Source of the DNA: Holophagaceae bacterium
GTDB taxonomy: Bacteria; Acidobacteriota; Holophagae; Holophagales; Holophagaceae
NCBI GenBank assembly: GCA_003158505.1
Contig: PMJK01000022.1
Span: forward strand, 1-13,779
DNA length: 13,779 nucleotides
Direction of reading: 5' to 3'
The first letter of the stretch is position 1, and every line of letters starts with the position of its first letter. Below the pieces are notes generated by a model that was given only the letters and a program-made list of their open reading frames with translations, had not been told where the DNA came from and did not search any database. The position numbers and the translations under genes were made by a program. This document shows, piece after piece, positions 1 to 7,579 of the stretch.

Positions 1-800
1 GTGGCGCAGGTCTCGGCGATGCCCATGATGAAGGCGCCCAGGACGGCCCCGGGGATGCTGCCGATGCCGCCCAGCACCGCCGCGATGAAGGCCTTGAGGC
101 CCGGCAGGATGCCCATGTAGGGCTGGATCCTGGGGTAGGTGAGACCCGCCAGGAGGCCCGCCGCGCCGGCGAAGGCGCCCCCGATGAGGAAGGTCAGGGA
201 GATGATCCGGTCGACGTTGATGCCCATGAGCTTGGCCGCATCCTTGTCCTGGGACACGGCGCGCATGGCCCTCCCGAGGGCGGTGCGCTGGATGAGGAAG
301 GTGAGCCCGATCATGAGCGCACCGGCCACCGCCAGGTCGACGATCACGTAATTGGAAATTTCCACATGGGCGAAATGGAACATCTTCTTCGGCAGCACCT
401 CTGGAAAACCGCGGGGCGAGGGGCCGATTGCGGGGATGGCGGAGAAGAGGTATTCAAGGAGCATGGACACGCCGATGGCGGTCACCAGGGACGAGAGCTT
501 CGGCTTGTAGCGGAGCGGCTTGTAAGCGAAGTGGTCCGTGATGACGGCGATGGCGGCACCTGCGGCCATGGCCAGGATCAGGACGATGAAGGCCAGCCCA
601 TTGCCGGGGGGCAGGAAGAAATTGAACATGAAGAAGGAGCCAAAGGCCGCATAGGCTCCGACCATGAAGAAGTCCCCATGGGCGAAGTTGATGAGGCGCA
701 CGATCCCATAGACCATGGTGTAGCCCAGCGCGATCAGCGCGTAGATGGCCCCCAGCTGGAGACCATTGACGATCTGCTGCGGGCTAAAGATTGAGCCCAT
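1..800 (-). CDS. livH: LivH-type branched-chain amino acid ABC transporter permease (partial)
   Basis: Inner-membrane permease subunit of a high-affinity branched-chain amino acid (or related amide/amino acid) ABC importer. The 266 visible residues are highly hydrophobic. They begin MGSIFSPQQIVNGLQLGAIY and contain the LivH hallmark region YGIVRLINFAHGDFFMVGAY near residues 30-50; further on come DKDAAKLMGINVDRI and, near the end, LPGLKAFIAAVLGGIGSIPG, the cytoplasmic loop that normally contacts the ATPase. LivH proteins usually run about 290-310 residues, so only the last few dozen are missing, beyond base 1. The start at 800 is supported by AAGGAG seven bases upstream. It follows the binding-protein gene by 68 bp on the same strand. 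livM, livG and livF would be expected next, outside the window. Substrate specificity cannot be read from the sequence. Confidence 0.93.
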   Translation of the reverse strand, partial: MGSIFSPQQIVNGLQLGAIYALIALGYTMVYGIVRLINFAHGDFFMVGAYAAFGSFFMFNFFLPPGNGLAFIVLILAMAAGAAIAVITDHFAYKPLRYKPKLSSLVTAIGVSMLLEYLFSAIPAIGPSPRGFPEVLPKKMFHFAHVEISNYVIVDLAVAGALMIGLTFLIQRTALGRAMRAVSQDKDAAKLMGINVDRIISLTFLIGGAFAGAAGLLAGLTYPRIQPYMGILPGLKAFIAAVLGGIGSIPGAVLGAFIMGIAETCA

Positions 801-820
801 CCGGTGTCTCCTTTTCGTAG

Positions 821-849
821 TTGAGGGGGGGCTGTTGGCCCCCCCTCAA
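821..849 (-). promoter_or_regulatory. Strong hairpin between livJ and livH
   Basis: A perfect 11-bp inverted repeat (TTGAGGGGGGG at 821-831 against CCCCCCCTCAA at 839-849) encloses a 7-nt loop. In the minus-strand transcript it lies 19 nt after the binding-protein stop and just before the permease ribosome-binding site. No U-run follows, so it is not a classical intrinsic terminator. By analogy with the malE-malF intergenic repeats it may protect the upstream mRNA or partly stop transcription, giving more binding protein than permease. The structure is seen; the role is inferred. Confidence 0.6.
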
Positions 850-868
850 GGAACTCGACTGCTATATC

Positions 869-1996
869 CTACGGGGCCACGGTGGTCTTGTAGACCTGCT
901 GCCCGCCCTTGAGCTCGATGATGACCGCGGACTTCACGGGATTGCGGTCCGCATCAAATTTCACCTGGCCGGTGACGACCTTGAGGTCGGTCTTGACCAG
1001 GGCGCCCTGGATGGCGGTGCCGTCCGTGGAGCCTGCACGGTTGATGGCGTCCAGCATGATGTTGGTCGCATCATAGGCCAGCGCCGCGAGGGCATCGGGA
1101 GAAGCCTTGTATTTGTCGGTGTACTTCTTGACAAATTCCTGGACGATCGGGGATTTGTCTTCCTTGGCATAGTGGTTAGTGAAGTAGCAGCCCTCGATGG
1201 CCGGGCCGGCAATTTCAACCAGCTTGGGGGAATCCCAGCCGTCGCCGCCCACCATGGGGCCCTTGAAACCGAGTTCCCGGGCCTGCTTGGCGATGATCGC
1301 CACGTCGCTGTAATAGTCGGAGACGTAGAGGACATCGGGCTTGGCCGCGAGCACCTTGGTCAGCTGGGCCTTGAAGTCGGAGGTTCCGGTGGCGTGGCCC
1401 TCGAAGCCGACGACTTCCCCGCCGAGGGCGGTGAACTTGGTCTTGAAGAACTCGGAGAGGCCCTTGGTGTAATCGTTGCCCACATCGAAGAGGCAGGCGG
1501 CCTTCTTGGCCTTCAGATCATCGAAGGCGAACTTGGCGCCCACCGTGCCCTGGAAGGGATCGATGAAGCAGGCGCGGAAGATGAAATTACCCACACCCGT
1601 GACCTTGGGGTTGGTCGAGGCGGTGGCGATCATGGGGATCTTGGCGGCCTGGCAGATGGGAGCGCCGGCCAACGAAACCTTGGACATGACCGTGCCGACG
1701 ATGGCGCAGGCCTTGTCCTGTTCGATGAGCTTCGTGAAGACCGTGGCGCCTTCTGCGGGGTCGCCCTTGTCGTCGGCGAACACCAGCTTGACCTGCTTGC
1801 CGAGGACACCGCCCTTGGCGTTCCATTCCGCGACGGCAAGATCATAGCCGTTCTTGGTGGAGACGCCGAAGGTGGCAGCCTCTCCCGTCAGTGGGGCGAC
1901 TCCGCCGATGATGACATCCTTGTTCTTGTTGCAGCCGACGAAGGGCAGGATGGCGCTCACGGCAAGGCCCAGTGCTACTAGGTAAGTTTTTTTCAT
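869..1996 (-). CDS. livJ: LivJ/LivK-type branched-chain amino acid substrate-binding lipoprotein
   Basis: Periplasmic substrate-binding component (Peripla_BP_6 / Leu-Ile-Val-binding family) of the ABC importer whose permease follows. The 375 residues start with MKKTYLVALGLAVSAILPFVGC, a lipoprotein signal with lipobox FVGC and lipidation at Cys22. The mature part opens with IIGGVAPLTGEAATFGVSTK, the classic first lobe of this family. Later segments fit the ligand cleft and hinge (IPMIATASTNPKVTGVG, near 140-156; GGDGWDSPKLVEIAGPAIEG, about 250-270). AGGAGG lies 4 bases before the ATG. It is 51 bp downstream of the porin gene and 68 bp upstream of livH, all on one strand, so the three probably form one operon. 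The ligand could be Leu/Ile/Val or another amino acid or amide; residues alone do not settle it. Confidence 0.93.
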   Translation of the reverse strand: MKKTYLVALGLAVSAILPFVGCNKNKDVIIGGVAPLTGEAATFGVSTKNGYDLAVAEWNAKGGVLGKQVKLVFADDKGDPAEGATVFTKLIEQDKACAIVGTVMSKVSLAGAPICQAAKIPMIATASTNPKVTGVGNFIFRACFIDPFQGTVGAKFAFDDLKAKKAACLFDVGNDYTKGLSEFFKTKFTALGGEVVGFEGHATGTSDFKAQLTKVLAAKPDVLYVSDYYSDVAIIAKQARELGFKGPMVGGDGWDSPKLVEIAGPAIEGCYFTNHYAKEDKSPIVQEFVKKYTDKYKASPDALAALAYDATNIMLDAINRAGSTDGTAIQGALVKTDLKVVTGQVKFDADRNPVKSAVIIELKGGQQVYKTTVAP

Positions 1997-2047
1997 GCAA
2001 CCTCCTGAATGGGATGGAAGAGTTGATTCAGATTGGATGACCTGAGG

Positions 2048-3424
2048 CTAGAAGAAGTTCAGGTGGAATTGGAAGTTGATGCGCTTCTGGGTGCCGGTAT
2101 TGCCGGAGTCAAGGGGACCACCGGTGGCACCATAGGTCTCGAAGGTCTTGCGGGTGCCCCAGGCGTATTCAATGCCGCAGGAAGCGGTCTTGGAGATCTG
2201 GTAGAAGGTATTGAACATGGCGTTCTGGAGGGTCTTGTTGGGCAGGAGGTCGGGGCCGAGAGCTGCAGCACCACCGGCCCAGGTCTGCTCGATCCAGCGG
2301 TTGAGCGACTGGCCATTGGACGCGCCAGGATCGGACATGTTGACCTGGCTGTAGATCAGGTTGCTGCGCCACTTGGCATCCCACACGTGGGTGTAGCCCA
2401 CGTGCCAGCCCACACCCTTCCAGAGGTCGATCTTCTGGCCGTCGTTGATGCCGCCCTGGAAGAGGCTGCCGAACATCATGCGGCCGATGCCGTCGCCGCC
2501 CTGCACGGACCACACGAAGGTGTCCTTGGCGATGTTGAAGTGGCCGGAAACGGCCCCACCCCAGCCGGTGGCGGAGTTGTCGGGCGTGGTGGTGCCGTTC
2601 ACCAGCTGGTTTCCGCCGCCCTGATAGAACATTGCTACACCGCGGACGGACACGTGGCCCCAGCCGTCGCTGTAGGTCCAGTTGGCGTGCAGGTCGGGGA
2701 TGGACTGGGAGCTGATGTTCCCGTTGCCGTAGCTGGTGTCGTTTGAGCCGGTCATCCGCTCGGAGGAGACGCCGCCTGAGTTGCCGAGCCACTGACGATT
2801 GAAGGGGAACTCGGCTGACACGGAGAGAGTGGATTTGCTGCCCGCGGCCCAGGTGTACTGCAACATCGGGATGCGCTCAAGGCAGGCCGAGGGGACCGCA
2901 TTGAAGTCGACGGTGTCAGGCAGGGAGTCGCCGTCGAAGAAGTTGGACCAGGTCTGGCCGAAGAGGAAGCCGCCGATCTGGCCGTAGGCCTTGCGGAGGC
3001 GGAAGGTGTTGCCGTTCGTGGTGACGGGAGAGGAGAAATTGTTGGGCGAGGGGCTGTTGAAGTCGCCTTCCAGCACCATGGTGATGGGACCGAAGTCGCT
3101 GGGGCTCGTGGTGGTGACGCCCAGCCGGGAGGTCCGGCCGGTCATGTACAGGGAGTTCTTCTTCTGCGAGTAGGTCTGCCCGCTGGCCGCGGTCGCCTTG
3201 TCGAAGGGCAGCGTCATGAGGCAGGAGGCCCAATCGTAGTCGTCGATATCGGTGTTGTGGGCACCCATATCGTAGGTGCCGTTGAGCTCGGCGAAACCGT
3301 AGATCTTCATGGTGGAATCGGTCCCGGGGACCTTGAACACACCGGGTGCATCGGCCGCCACCAGGGCAAACGGCAGCATCATGAGGGATGCTGTCAGCGC
3401 CTTTTTCGTGAAGTTGTTGTTCAT
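2048..3424 (-). CDS. DcaP-like outer-membrane porin
   Basis: Predicted trimeric beta-barrel porin of the DcaP-like family. Translation from 3424 (MNNNFTKKAL) gives 458 residues with a Sec signal of about 24-26 residues ending VAADA. An in-frame start nine codons further upstream is less likely, because AGGAG sits 8 bases before the 3424 ATG. DcaP-like features appear in order: PGTDSTMKIYGFAELNGTYD just after the signal, RTSRLGVTTTSP, the VLEGDFN segment, FRLRKAYGQIGGFLFGQTWS, then DSLPDTVDFNAVP. The protein ends INFQFHLNFF, with the terminal Phe expected of a BAM-assembled barrel. At least three cysteines remain in the mature chain (DYDWASC, SACLER, TASCGIEY), which is unusual for porins. It is first in the apparent liv operon, so it probably supplies the outer-membrane route for the same solute. 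DcaP relatives carry dicarboxylates or small peptides. Confidence 0.85.
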   Translation of the reverse strand: MNNNFTKKALTASLMMLPFALVAADAPGVFKVPGTDSTMKIYGFAELNGTYDMGAHNTDIDDYDWASCLMTLPFDKATAASGQTYSQKKNSLYMTGRTSRLGVTTTSPSDFGPITMVLEGDFNSPSPNNFSSPVTTNGNTFRLRKAYGQIGGFLFGQTWSNFFDGDSLPDTVDFNAVPSACLERIPMLQYTWAAGSKSTLSVSAEFPFNRQWLGNSGGVSSERMTGSNDTSYGNGNISSQSIPDLHANWTYSDGWGHVSVRGVAMFYQGGGNQLVNGTTTPDNSATGWGGAVSGHFNIAKDTFVWSVQGGDGIGRMMFGSLFQGGINDGQKIDLWKGVGWHVGYTHVWDAKWRSNLIYSQVNMSDPGASNGQSLNRWIEQTWAGGAAALGPDLLPNKTLQNAMFNTFYQISKTASCGIEYAWGTRKTFETYGATGGPLDSGNTGTQKRINFQFHLNFF

Positions 3425-3562
3425 TGGGCTAACTCCTGAGCAGATGGCCACCCTTGCGTGTGGCTTGGTTGAGGGAACTTAGCTCACTCAAGACGAGTGG
3501 CCGGGGGGAAATGCCAGAGCTTGATTACAGAACCGTGATGAGGTGGGTAATTCTCGGTGGGA

Positions 3563-3591
3563 AGTGTAGGACCTCCGAGTCATCATTACAA
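3563..3591 (-). promoter_or_regulatory. Candidate sigma-70 promoter for porin-liv operon
   Basis: Read on the minus strand, TTGTAA (3591-3586) is followed after exactly 17 bp by TACACT (3568-3563). These are fair matches to -35 and -10 hexamers. Transcription would begin about 130 nt before the porin ATG. Found by eye only. Confidence 0.4.
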
Positions 3592-3706
3592 ATGAAAGAT
3601 ACCGCGATGAATTTCAAGCCCCAGATTCCACCGCGGCGGGGGCTGACGCTTTCGGGACCGGCATCACCGATCAATCAATTTGTTATATGGTTTTTTCTTA
3701 ACCTGA

Positions 3707-3727
3707 CGCCAGACGTCCCGTCTGGTG
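3707..3727. repeat. Inverted repeat upstream of DUF885 gene
   Basis: CCAGACG-TCC-CGTCTGG is a perfect 7-bp stem at 3709-3725, extendable to 9 bp with one G-T pair. It lies 50 bp before the ATG at 3775. No T-run follows on the plus strand. It could be an operator or a leader hairpin for the downstream gene. Confidence 0.4.
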
Positions 3728-3774
3728 AAGATCTTGCTAAATCCACTTAATAGATAAAAACAACTAGGAAGAAG

Positions 3775-5007
3775 ATGGCATTTACCGGATGGGCCTCGGA
3801 TTACGTGAACCTGGTGCTGGCGGTCGGTCGCCATGATGCCAACTTTGTGGACGCCTACTATGGGCCAGAGGCCTGGAAGGTGGGCGCCGAGGCCGGGGCC
3901 CCGCGCCCCCTAAATGCTCTGGAAGCCGAGGCCCAACGGCTCCTGGAGGGGGTCGCAGCCTGTGAAGCTCCGGCTGACGAGGTTCTGCGGCGCGACTACC
4001 TCCTTGGCCAACTCGGGGCCGTGGCCGCACATCTGGCACGGCTGCAGGGGCATCGCTTCACATTCGCCGACGAAGCAGAGGCCCTCTACCAGGTTCGGCC
4101 ATCCCGGATCCCTGAGGCCTCGCTTGAATCAGCCCTGGCCCGGTTGGATCAACTCCTCGAAGGCGCTGGCTCTGTGCAGGACCGCTATCAGCAGGCGCGC
4201 AAGCGGATCCTCGTGCCAGCGAACCGGGTGGATGCCGTTTTTCAGGCAGCCATCGCGGAGGCCCGCGAGCGCACCCGCCGGCACACCGTGTTGCCGACCT
4301 CCGACCACTTCCGGGTGGAATACGTCACGGGCAAGGCCTGGTCCGCTTACAACTGGTATCAGGGCGGCGGGACCTCGGTGATTCAGGTGAACCTGGACCT
4401 GCCCATTGCCATCGACCGGGCCCTGGACCTGGCGGCCCATGAAGGATATCCGGGCCACCACGTCTACAACGCCTTGTTGGAACAGCGCTTCGCCCTGGCC
4501 CCGCCCGAGGGCCGGGGCTGGGTGGAATTCACGGTCTATCCGCTGTTCTCGCCCCAGTCCCTGATCGCCGAAGGCACCGCCAACTTCGGCATCGAGGTCG
4601 CCTTTCCAGGTGAGGATCGCGTGGCTTTCGAGCGCGACGTGCTTTTCCCCCGGGCCGGCCTAGATCCGGCGGAAGCCGAGCGCTGGGCGCGGGTGCAGAC
4701 CGAAATGAAGGTGCTGGCCTTCGCCGACAACGAAGCCGCCCGTGGCTACCTGGATGGCTACCTCGACCGTGCCGACGCCGAGGCCTTCCTGGTCCGCTAC
4801 TCCCTGCGCACGGAAGCCCAGGCCGCCCAGCGCCTGCGCTTCATCGACACCTATCGCAGCTATGTTATCAACTACAACCTAGGCGAGCAGCTCGTGCGGG
4901 ACTGGGTCGAGCGACAGGGGGGAACCGTGGCGGATCCCGACCGGCGCTGGGCCATCTTCGTGGATCTCATCTCCAGTCCGCGCCTGCCCAAGGCGCTGGG
5001 CCTCTAG
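3775..5007 (+). CDS. DUF885-family putative zinc metallopeptidase
   Basis: Single-gene unit of 410 residues. The HEGYPGHH motif at residues 222-229 matches the HExxPGH signature of DUF885 proteins. A downstream acidic ligand candidate is Glu266 in SLIAEGTANFGIE, and a charged helix lies near 305-325 (EMKVLAFADNEAARGYLDG). By analogy with gluzincin peptidases, His222, His228 and Glu266 would bind the metal and Glu223 would be catalytic. No signal peptide is visible: the protein starts MAFTGWASDYVNLVLAVG, so it is probably cytoplasmic, whereas many DUF885 proteins are exported and longer (about 550-600 residues). AGGA precedes the ATG by 5 bases. It is divergent from the porin operon and convergent with a lipoprotein gene. 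The substrate is unknown; carboxypeptidase-like activity is a family-level guess. Confidence 0.8.
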   Translation: MAFTGWASDYVNLVLAVGRHDANFVDAYYGPEAWKVGAEAGAPRPLNALEAEAQRLLEGVAACEAPADEVLRRDYLLGQLGAVAAHLARLQGHRFTFADEAEALYQVRPSRIPEASLESALARLDQLLEGAGSVQDRYQQARKRILVPANRVDAVFQAAIAEARERTRRHTVLPTSDHFRVEYVTGKAWSAYNWYQGGGTSVIQVNLDLPIAIDRALDLAAHEGYPGHHVYNALLEQRFALAPPEGRGWVEFTVYPLFSPQSLIAEGTANFGIEVAFPGEDRVAFERDVLFPRAGLDPAEAERWARVQTEMKVLAFADNEAARGYLDGYLDRADAEAFLVRYSLRTEAQAAQRLRFIDTYRSYVINYNLGEQLVRDWVERQGGTVADPDRRWAIFVDLISSPRLPKALGL

Positions 5008-5163
5008 CCCCCACAGGAGATCGTTGGAGTCCTGGGCTGGGGTGGCTGAAGAGCCGGGTCCCCCATCAGCCGGGGAACCTAGACCTTCCGCGGGTCCGGT
5101 GCCGCTTGGTTGCCTCAAGCTCCGCGGCCAGTTTGGGATAGAAATCCATGGTGGTCCGGTTGA

Positions 5164-5490
5164 TCAGGCAGCCGGTTCCCTGACGAGCGGCGGAGTGATC
5201 ACGGTCGTGCAACTCTTGTCCACAAGCTTCCCGTCGGGCCCGAAGGTGAGCTGGATGACCGTGGATGAGCCTCCTCCGGTATACACATGCGTCGTCGATT
5301 CCCACCTGAGAATCGAGGTTCCGTTGGTGCCGAGGTTGCGAGTGGGCTTGCCAAGGAGCGCATTGGCCTCCTGAACCGTGGAGGTCCCCACCTTCAGCTG
5401 GTCCATGGTGTTGCAGTCGACGGGCTTGACGCATGCGACAAGAGCCAGGCAGCAGATGATCGGAAAGATCCTCGTCCGAATTCGGTCCAT
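5164..5490 (-). CDS. Small BamE/SmpA-like lipoprotein
   Basis: 108-residue predicted lipoprotein. The signal MDRIRTRIFPIICCLALVAC has lipobox LVAC with lipidation at Cys20. The mature part has the compact alpha-beta pattern of BamE/SmpA/OmlA-like lipoproteins: LKVGTSTVQEANALLGKPT (a 'G-t-(x)n-v-lLG-P' helix-turn), then RWESTTHVYTGGG, then VIQLTFGPDGKLVDKSC. I chose ATG 5490 because GGAGA lies just upstream; a TTG six codons earlier has no such signal. The fold assignment rests on this pattern, and a role in the BAM complex is not implied, since many lipoproteins share the domain. It lies 124 bp downstream of an exported-protein gene on the same strand. Confidence 0.7.
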   Translation of the reverse strand: MDRIRTRIFPIICCLALVACVKPVDCNTMDQLKVGTSTVQEANALLGKPTRNLGTNGTSILRWESTTHVYTGGGSSTVIQLTFGPDGKLVDKSCTTVITPPLVREPAA

Positions 5491-5614
5491 GCAATCTCCA
5501 TTGAACAAAGCCGCTGTGCGGCGGAGGTGGGTGAGGTACTCGCTTCTCGTCGGCTTCCAATATATCCCGGTTGCCTGGAACAGGGCTGACTTAGAGCCAT
5601 CCCGGGCGGTCCCG

Positions 5615-6055
5615 TCAATGTCCTGAATCAGGATCCCAGACCTTCAGCACGTCCAGGTAGCGTTCGATCGCCTCCAGGTCATCCGCTTTCCTGGGGTGGA
5701 TGGAGGCCGTGCTGAGGATGGTCCCGCCGTCGTAGGTTGTCTTCGAAGGGTCGCTGGAAATCACCCTCCCCTGAGACTTGGCCGCCTTGGTCTGCTCATT
5801 GATGAGCACACCCTTCAGCCAGATCGAGAACTTCCGCTTATCCAGGAACACCGTTTGGTACTCCCTGCAAAGGACCGGTGTCGGCTGGACGCACTGGATC
5901 AGCGCCTCCTTGATCTGGGTGGGAAACCGGTAGGCGGGCTCCAGCAATTGGAACCCCTGGGGTGTTTCGTAGGTCCAGGCCACGGCCGGTGCAGGAGGCT
6001 TCGCTTTCTGGGAAAAGAGAGGCAACGCCGCGACGAGGATGGCGATCACGCGCAT
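5615..6055 (-). CDS. Exported protein of unknown function
   Basis: 146 residues starting MRVIAILVAALPLFSQKAKP, with a short hydrophobic Sec-type signal probably cleaved near FSQ-KA. ATG 6055 was chosen over an upstream in-frame ATG at 6115 because it has GGAGG 4-5 bases before it and puts the signal peptide at the N-terminus. The mature part has two cysteines (Cys55 and Cys63, in LIQCVQPTPVLCREY) that could form a disulfide. It also has YQTVFLDKRKFSIWLKGVLI, which looks like paired beta strands, and an acidic C-terminal helix (DDLEAIERYLDVLKVWD). I do not recognise the family. It is 134 bp downstream of the PAS kinase gene and 124 bp upstream of the lipoprotein gene; a shared transcript with the latter is possible. 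Confidence 0.6.
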   Translation of the reverse strand: MRVIAILVAALPLFSQKAKPPAPAVAWTYETPQGFQLLEPAYRFPTQIKEALIQCVQPTPVLCREYQTVFLDKRKFSIWLKGVLINEQTKAAKSQGRVISSDPSKTTYDGGTILSTASIHPRKADDLEAIERYLDVLKVWDPDSGH

Positions 6056-6061
6056 GGATCC

Positions 6062-6097
6062 TCCGGTCTTCTCCTGAGCATGCGCTTGCAGACCGGA
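6062..6097 (-). repeat. Inverted repeat over the ribosome-binding site of the exported-protein gene
   Basis: TCCGGTCT (6062-6069) pairs perfectly with AGACCGGA (6090-6097), an 8-bp stem with a 20-nt loop. In the minus-strand mRNA the 3' arm overlaps the GGAGG ribosome-binding site of the gene starting at 6055, so folding could limit its translation. The function is inferred. Confidence 0.35.
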
Positions 6098-6189
6098 ATG
6101 GATCAAGCCATTCATCCAGCGAAGATGGTGGGGGCTGGGGTCCGCTTTCTCTGTGCCCGCTCCGTCCGCAGAGCAAGATCCCTCGAATG

Positions 6190-7476
6190 TTAAAAATTAC
6201 TGCTTATGTTCAAGGCAGTGGGGCTCACGTTCAGCCTCTCGGGCAGGTCCTGGTGGATGGGAAGGCAGATTTTGAAGGAACTTCCCTTGCCTGGCTGGCT
6301 GGAGACCTGCAGATTCCCGCCATGCCCCAGAATGATGCCATTCACGACCGATAGGCCAAGACCAGTCCCATGGCCCGCCTCCTTGGTGGTGAAGAAGGGC
6401 TCGAAAATTCTTTCCAGGATTCCCGGATCCATGCCACATCCTGTGTCCTCGATGGTAAGCAGGACGCACGGATCCGACATGGGTCGATCAACCACTCCCT
6501 GGCCGGTTTCTATGGGATGGAGCCGGATGGACAGGACGCCACCCGAAGGCTGCATGGCCTGGCTTCCGTTGATACCCAGGTTCATGATTGCCTGGTGCAA
6601 TTGGGAAGGATCCCCAAGAATTCGAATCCCTTTCGTCAAATCACTCCGCACCTCCACGTTCCTTGGGAGCGTGGTCTGAAGGAAGGTGATCACCTCCGAA
6701 AGGAGGTCCGTGAGGTCGAATGGGGTCCATTTGTCATCGGAGCGGCGGCTGAAGTTCAGAATCTGTTTACTCAGATCTCTGGCGCGGCCACCCACTCGCT
6801 GGATAACCTCCAACCTTTTCTGAATGGGGCTATCCGGTTCGATCTGCATTTCAATGAGTTCGGCTGCACTGAGAATGGCGCCGATCAGGTTGTTGAAATC
6901 ATGGGCCATGCCTCCTGCCAGCGCTCCAAGGGCATTCATCTTCTGGACCTGGCGGAGATGGCGGTCCTTCTCGACCTCCGGGGTGATATCCCTGAGCCGC
7001 ACTACCAAGGATTCGACGGCGCCTTCGGTGTTGCGCACCGGGGCGACGGTGCCCTCGAATGTGATCCTTTTGCCCGCATGGGTTCTCAAGGAGGAGCGGC
7101 CTGTCCAGGCCAGGCCTGAACGCGCCTGTTCCAGAGCGGCATCCAGGATCCGGCACTCGAACAGTTCCATGAATTTCTGTTTTGGAGCCCAGTGGCTGGA
7201 ATTCCCGAATAGCTGTGAAAAAAGGGCATTCGAAAAAATAATGGCGCCATCCCCAGCATCCAGGATGGCAATGCCTTCCATGACCTGATCGAGTGCGGAG
7301 GAGAGGCGCTTGCTCGTCTCCTCTAACCGCTTTTTCTCTCTCAGGTCTTTGATCACTGCCAAGGTCTCCCGATACTTGGAATCGCCGAGACTTTTGAACT
7401 TCCACTGCCCAAACTTCATAGAAGGGAAAAGGGGTTTATGGTGCCGGTAGGGGTGGGATGGCCGATTGGTACCCAT
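6190..7476 (-). CDS. Soluble PAS-domain sensor histidine kinase (orphan)
   Basis: 428-residue cytoplasmic histidine kinase without membrane segments. A short basic N-terminus leads into a coiled-coil-like helix (about 35-62), then a PAS domain (about 62-165: MEGIAILDAGDGAIIFSNAL, ending VVRLRDITPEVEKDRHL). The HisKA helix follows with GALAGGMAHDFNN, phospho-acceptor His192. The HATPase domain shows an N-box (NLGINGSQAM, 299-308), G1 DTGCGM (344-349), F-box FEPFFTTKE and G2 GTGLGL (370-375). The AHDFNN form is typical of kinases in the NtrB-like/hybrid group. No receiver domain is attached and no receiver gene is adjacent, so its partner is unknown. ATG 7476 has GGGAGG 5 bases upstream. A pair of LytTR-like repeats lies about 100 bp upstream, suggesting control by the neighbouring LytTR regulator. 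Confidence 0.9.
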   Translation of the reverse strand: MGTNRPSHPYRHHKPLFPSMKFGQWKFKSLGDSKYRETLAVIKDLREKKRLEETSKRLSSALDQVMEGIAILDAGDGAIIFSNALFSQLFGNSSHWAPKQKFMELFECRILDAALEQARSGLAWTGRSSLRTHAGKRITFEGTVAPVRNTEGAVESLVVRLRDITPEVEKDRHLRQVQKMNALGALAGGMAHDFNNLIGAILSAAELIEMQIEPDSPIQKRLEVIQRVGGRARDLSKQILNFSRRSDDKWTPFDLTDLLSEVITFLQTTLPRNVEVRSDLTKGIRILGDPSQLHQAIMNLGINGSQAMQPSGGVLSIRLHPIETGQGVVDRPMSDPCVLLTIEDTGCGMDPGILERIFEPFFTTKEAGHGTGLGLSVVNGIILGHGGNLQVSSQPGKGSSFKICLPIHQDLPERLNVSPTALNISSNF

Positions 7477-7541
7477 TTGAACCTCCCGGATCTCGAAGCT
7501 TCATGGACAAGCTGGGAAAGTGCGATCCCAGGGGTTTTGAG

Positions 7542-7570
7542 AGCATAGATCGCACCCGGAAGCTGGGACC
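7542..7570 (-). promoter_or_regulatory. Candidate activator-dependent promoter of PAS kinase gene
   Basis: On the minus strand GGTCCC (7570-7565) stands in the -35 position, 17 bp before a -10-like TATGCT (7547-7542). The -35 is poor, as expected where an activator is needed. Its upstream edge is 9 bp from the proximal LytTR-like repeat, the same offset as in the peptide-gene upstream region. This is a visual reading with no transcription-start evidence. Confidence 0.3.
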
Positions 7571-7579
7571 CGAATTCCG

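Larger units (their letters stand above)
3425..3774. other. Divergent intergenic region, porin operon / DUF885 gene
   Basis: About 350 bp with no convincing gene. It holds the porin ribosome-binding site (AGGAG near 3430-3436), a candidate minus-strand promoter at 3563-3591, an AT-rich plus-strand stretch with a T-run (about 3676-3700), and a perfect short inverted repeat at 3709-3725. A 98-codon plus-strand reading frame (3454-3750) has no recognisable start signal or family character, and I treat it as chance. Confidence 0.6.

Noticed and set aside
366..794. 142-codon plus-strand frame opposite livH
   Set aside because: Antisense shadow of the permease gene, rich in His/Asp/Glu as expected from mirrored membrane codons.
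821..1981. 386-codon plus-strand frame opposite livJ
   Set aside because: Exact antisense of the binding-protein gene; Gly/Asp/Leu-rich mirror translation without family features.
2005..2031. CTGAAT/ATTCAG inverted repeat before livJ
   Set aside because: Six-bp stem with a 15-nt loop is weak and expected by chance.
5066..5560. 164-codon minus-strand frame across the BamE-like gene
   Set aside because: Different frame from the lipoprotein, which has a clear signal peptide and ribosome-binding site; only its last 27 codons might be meaningful and are reported separately.
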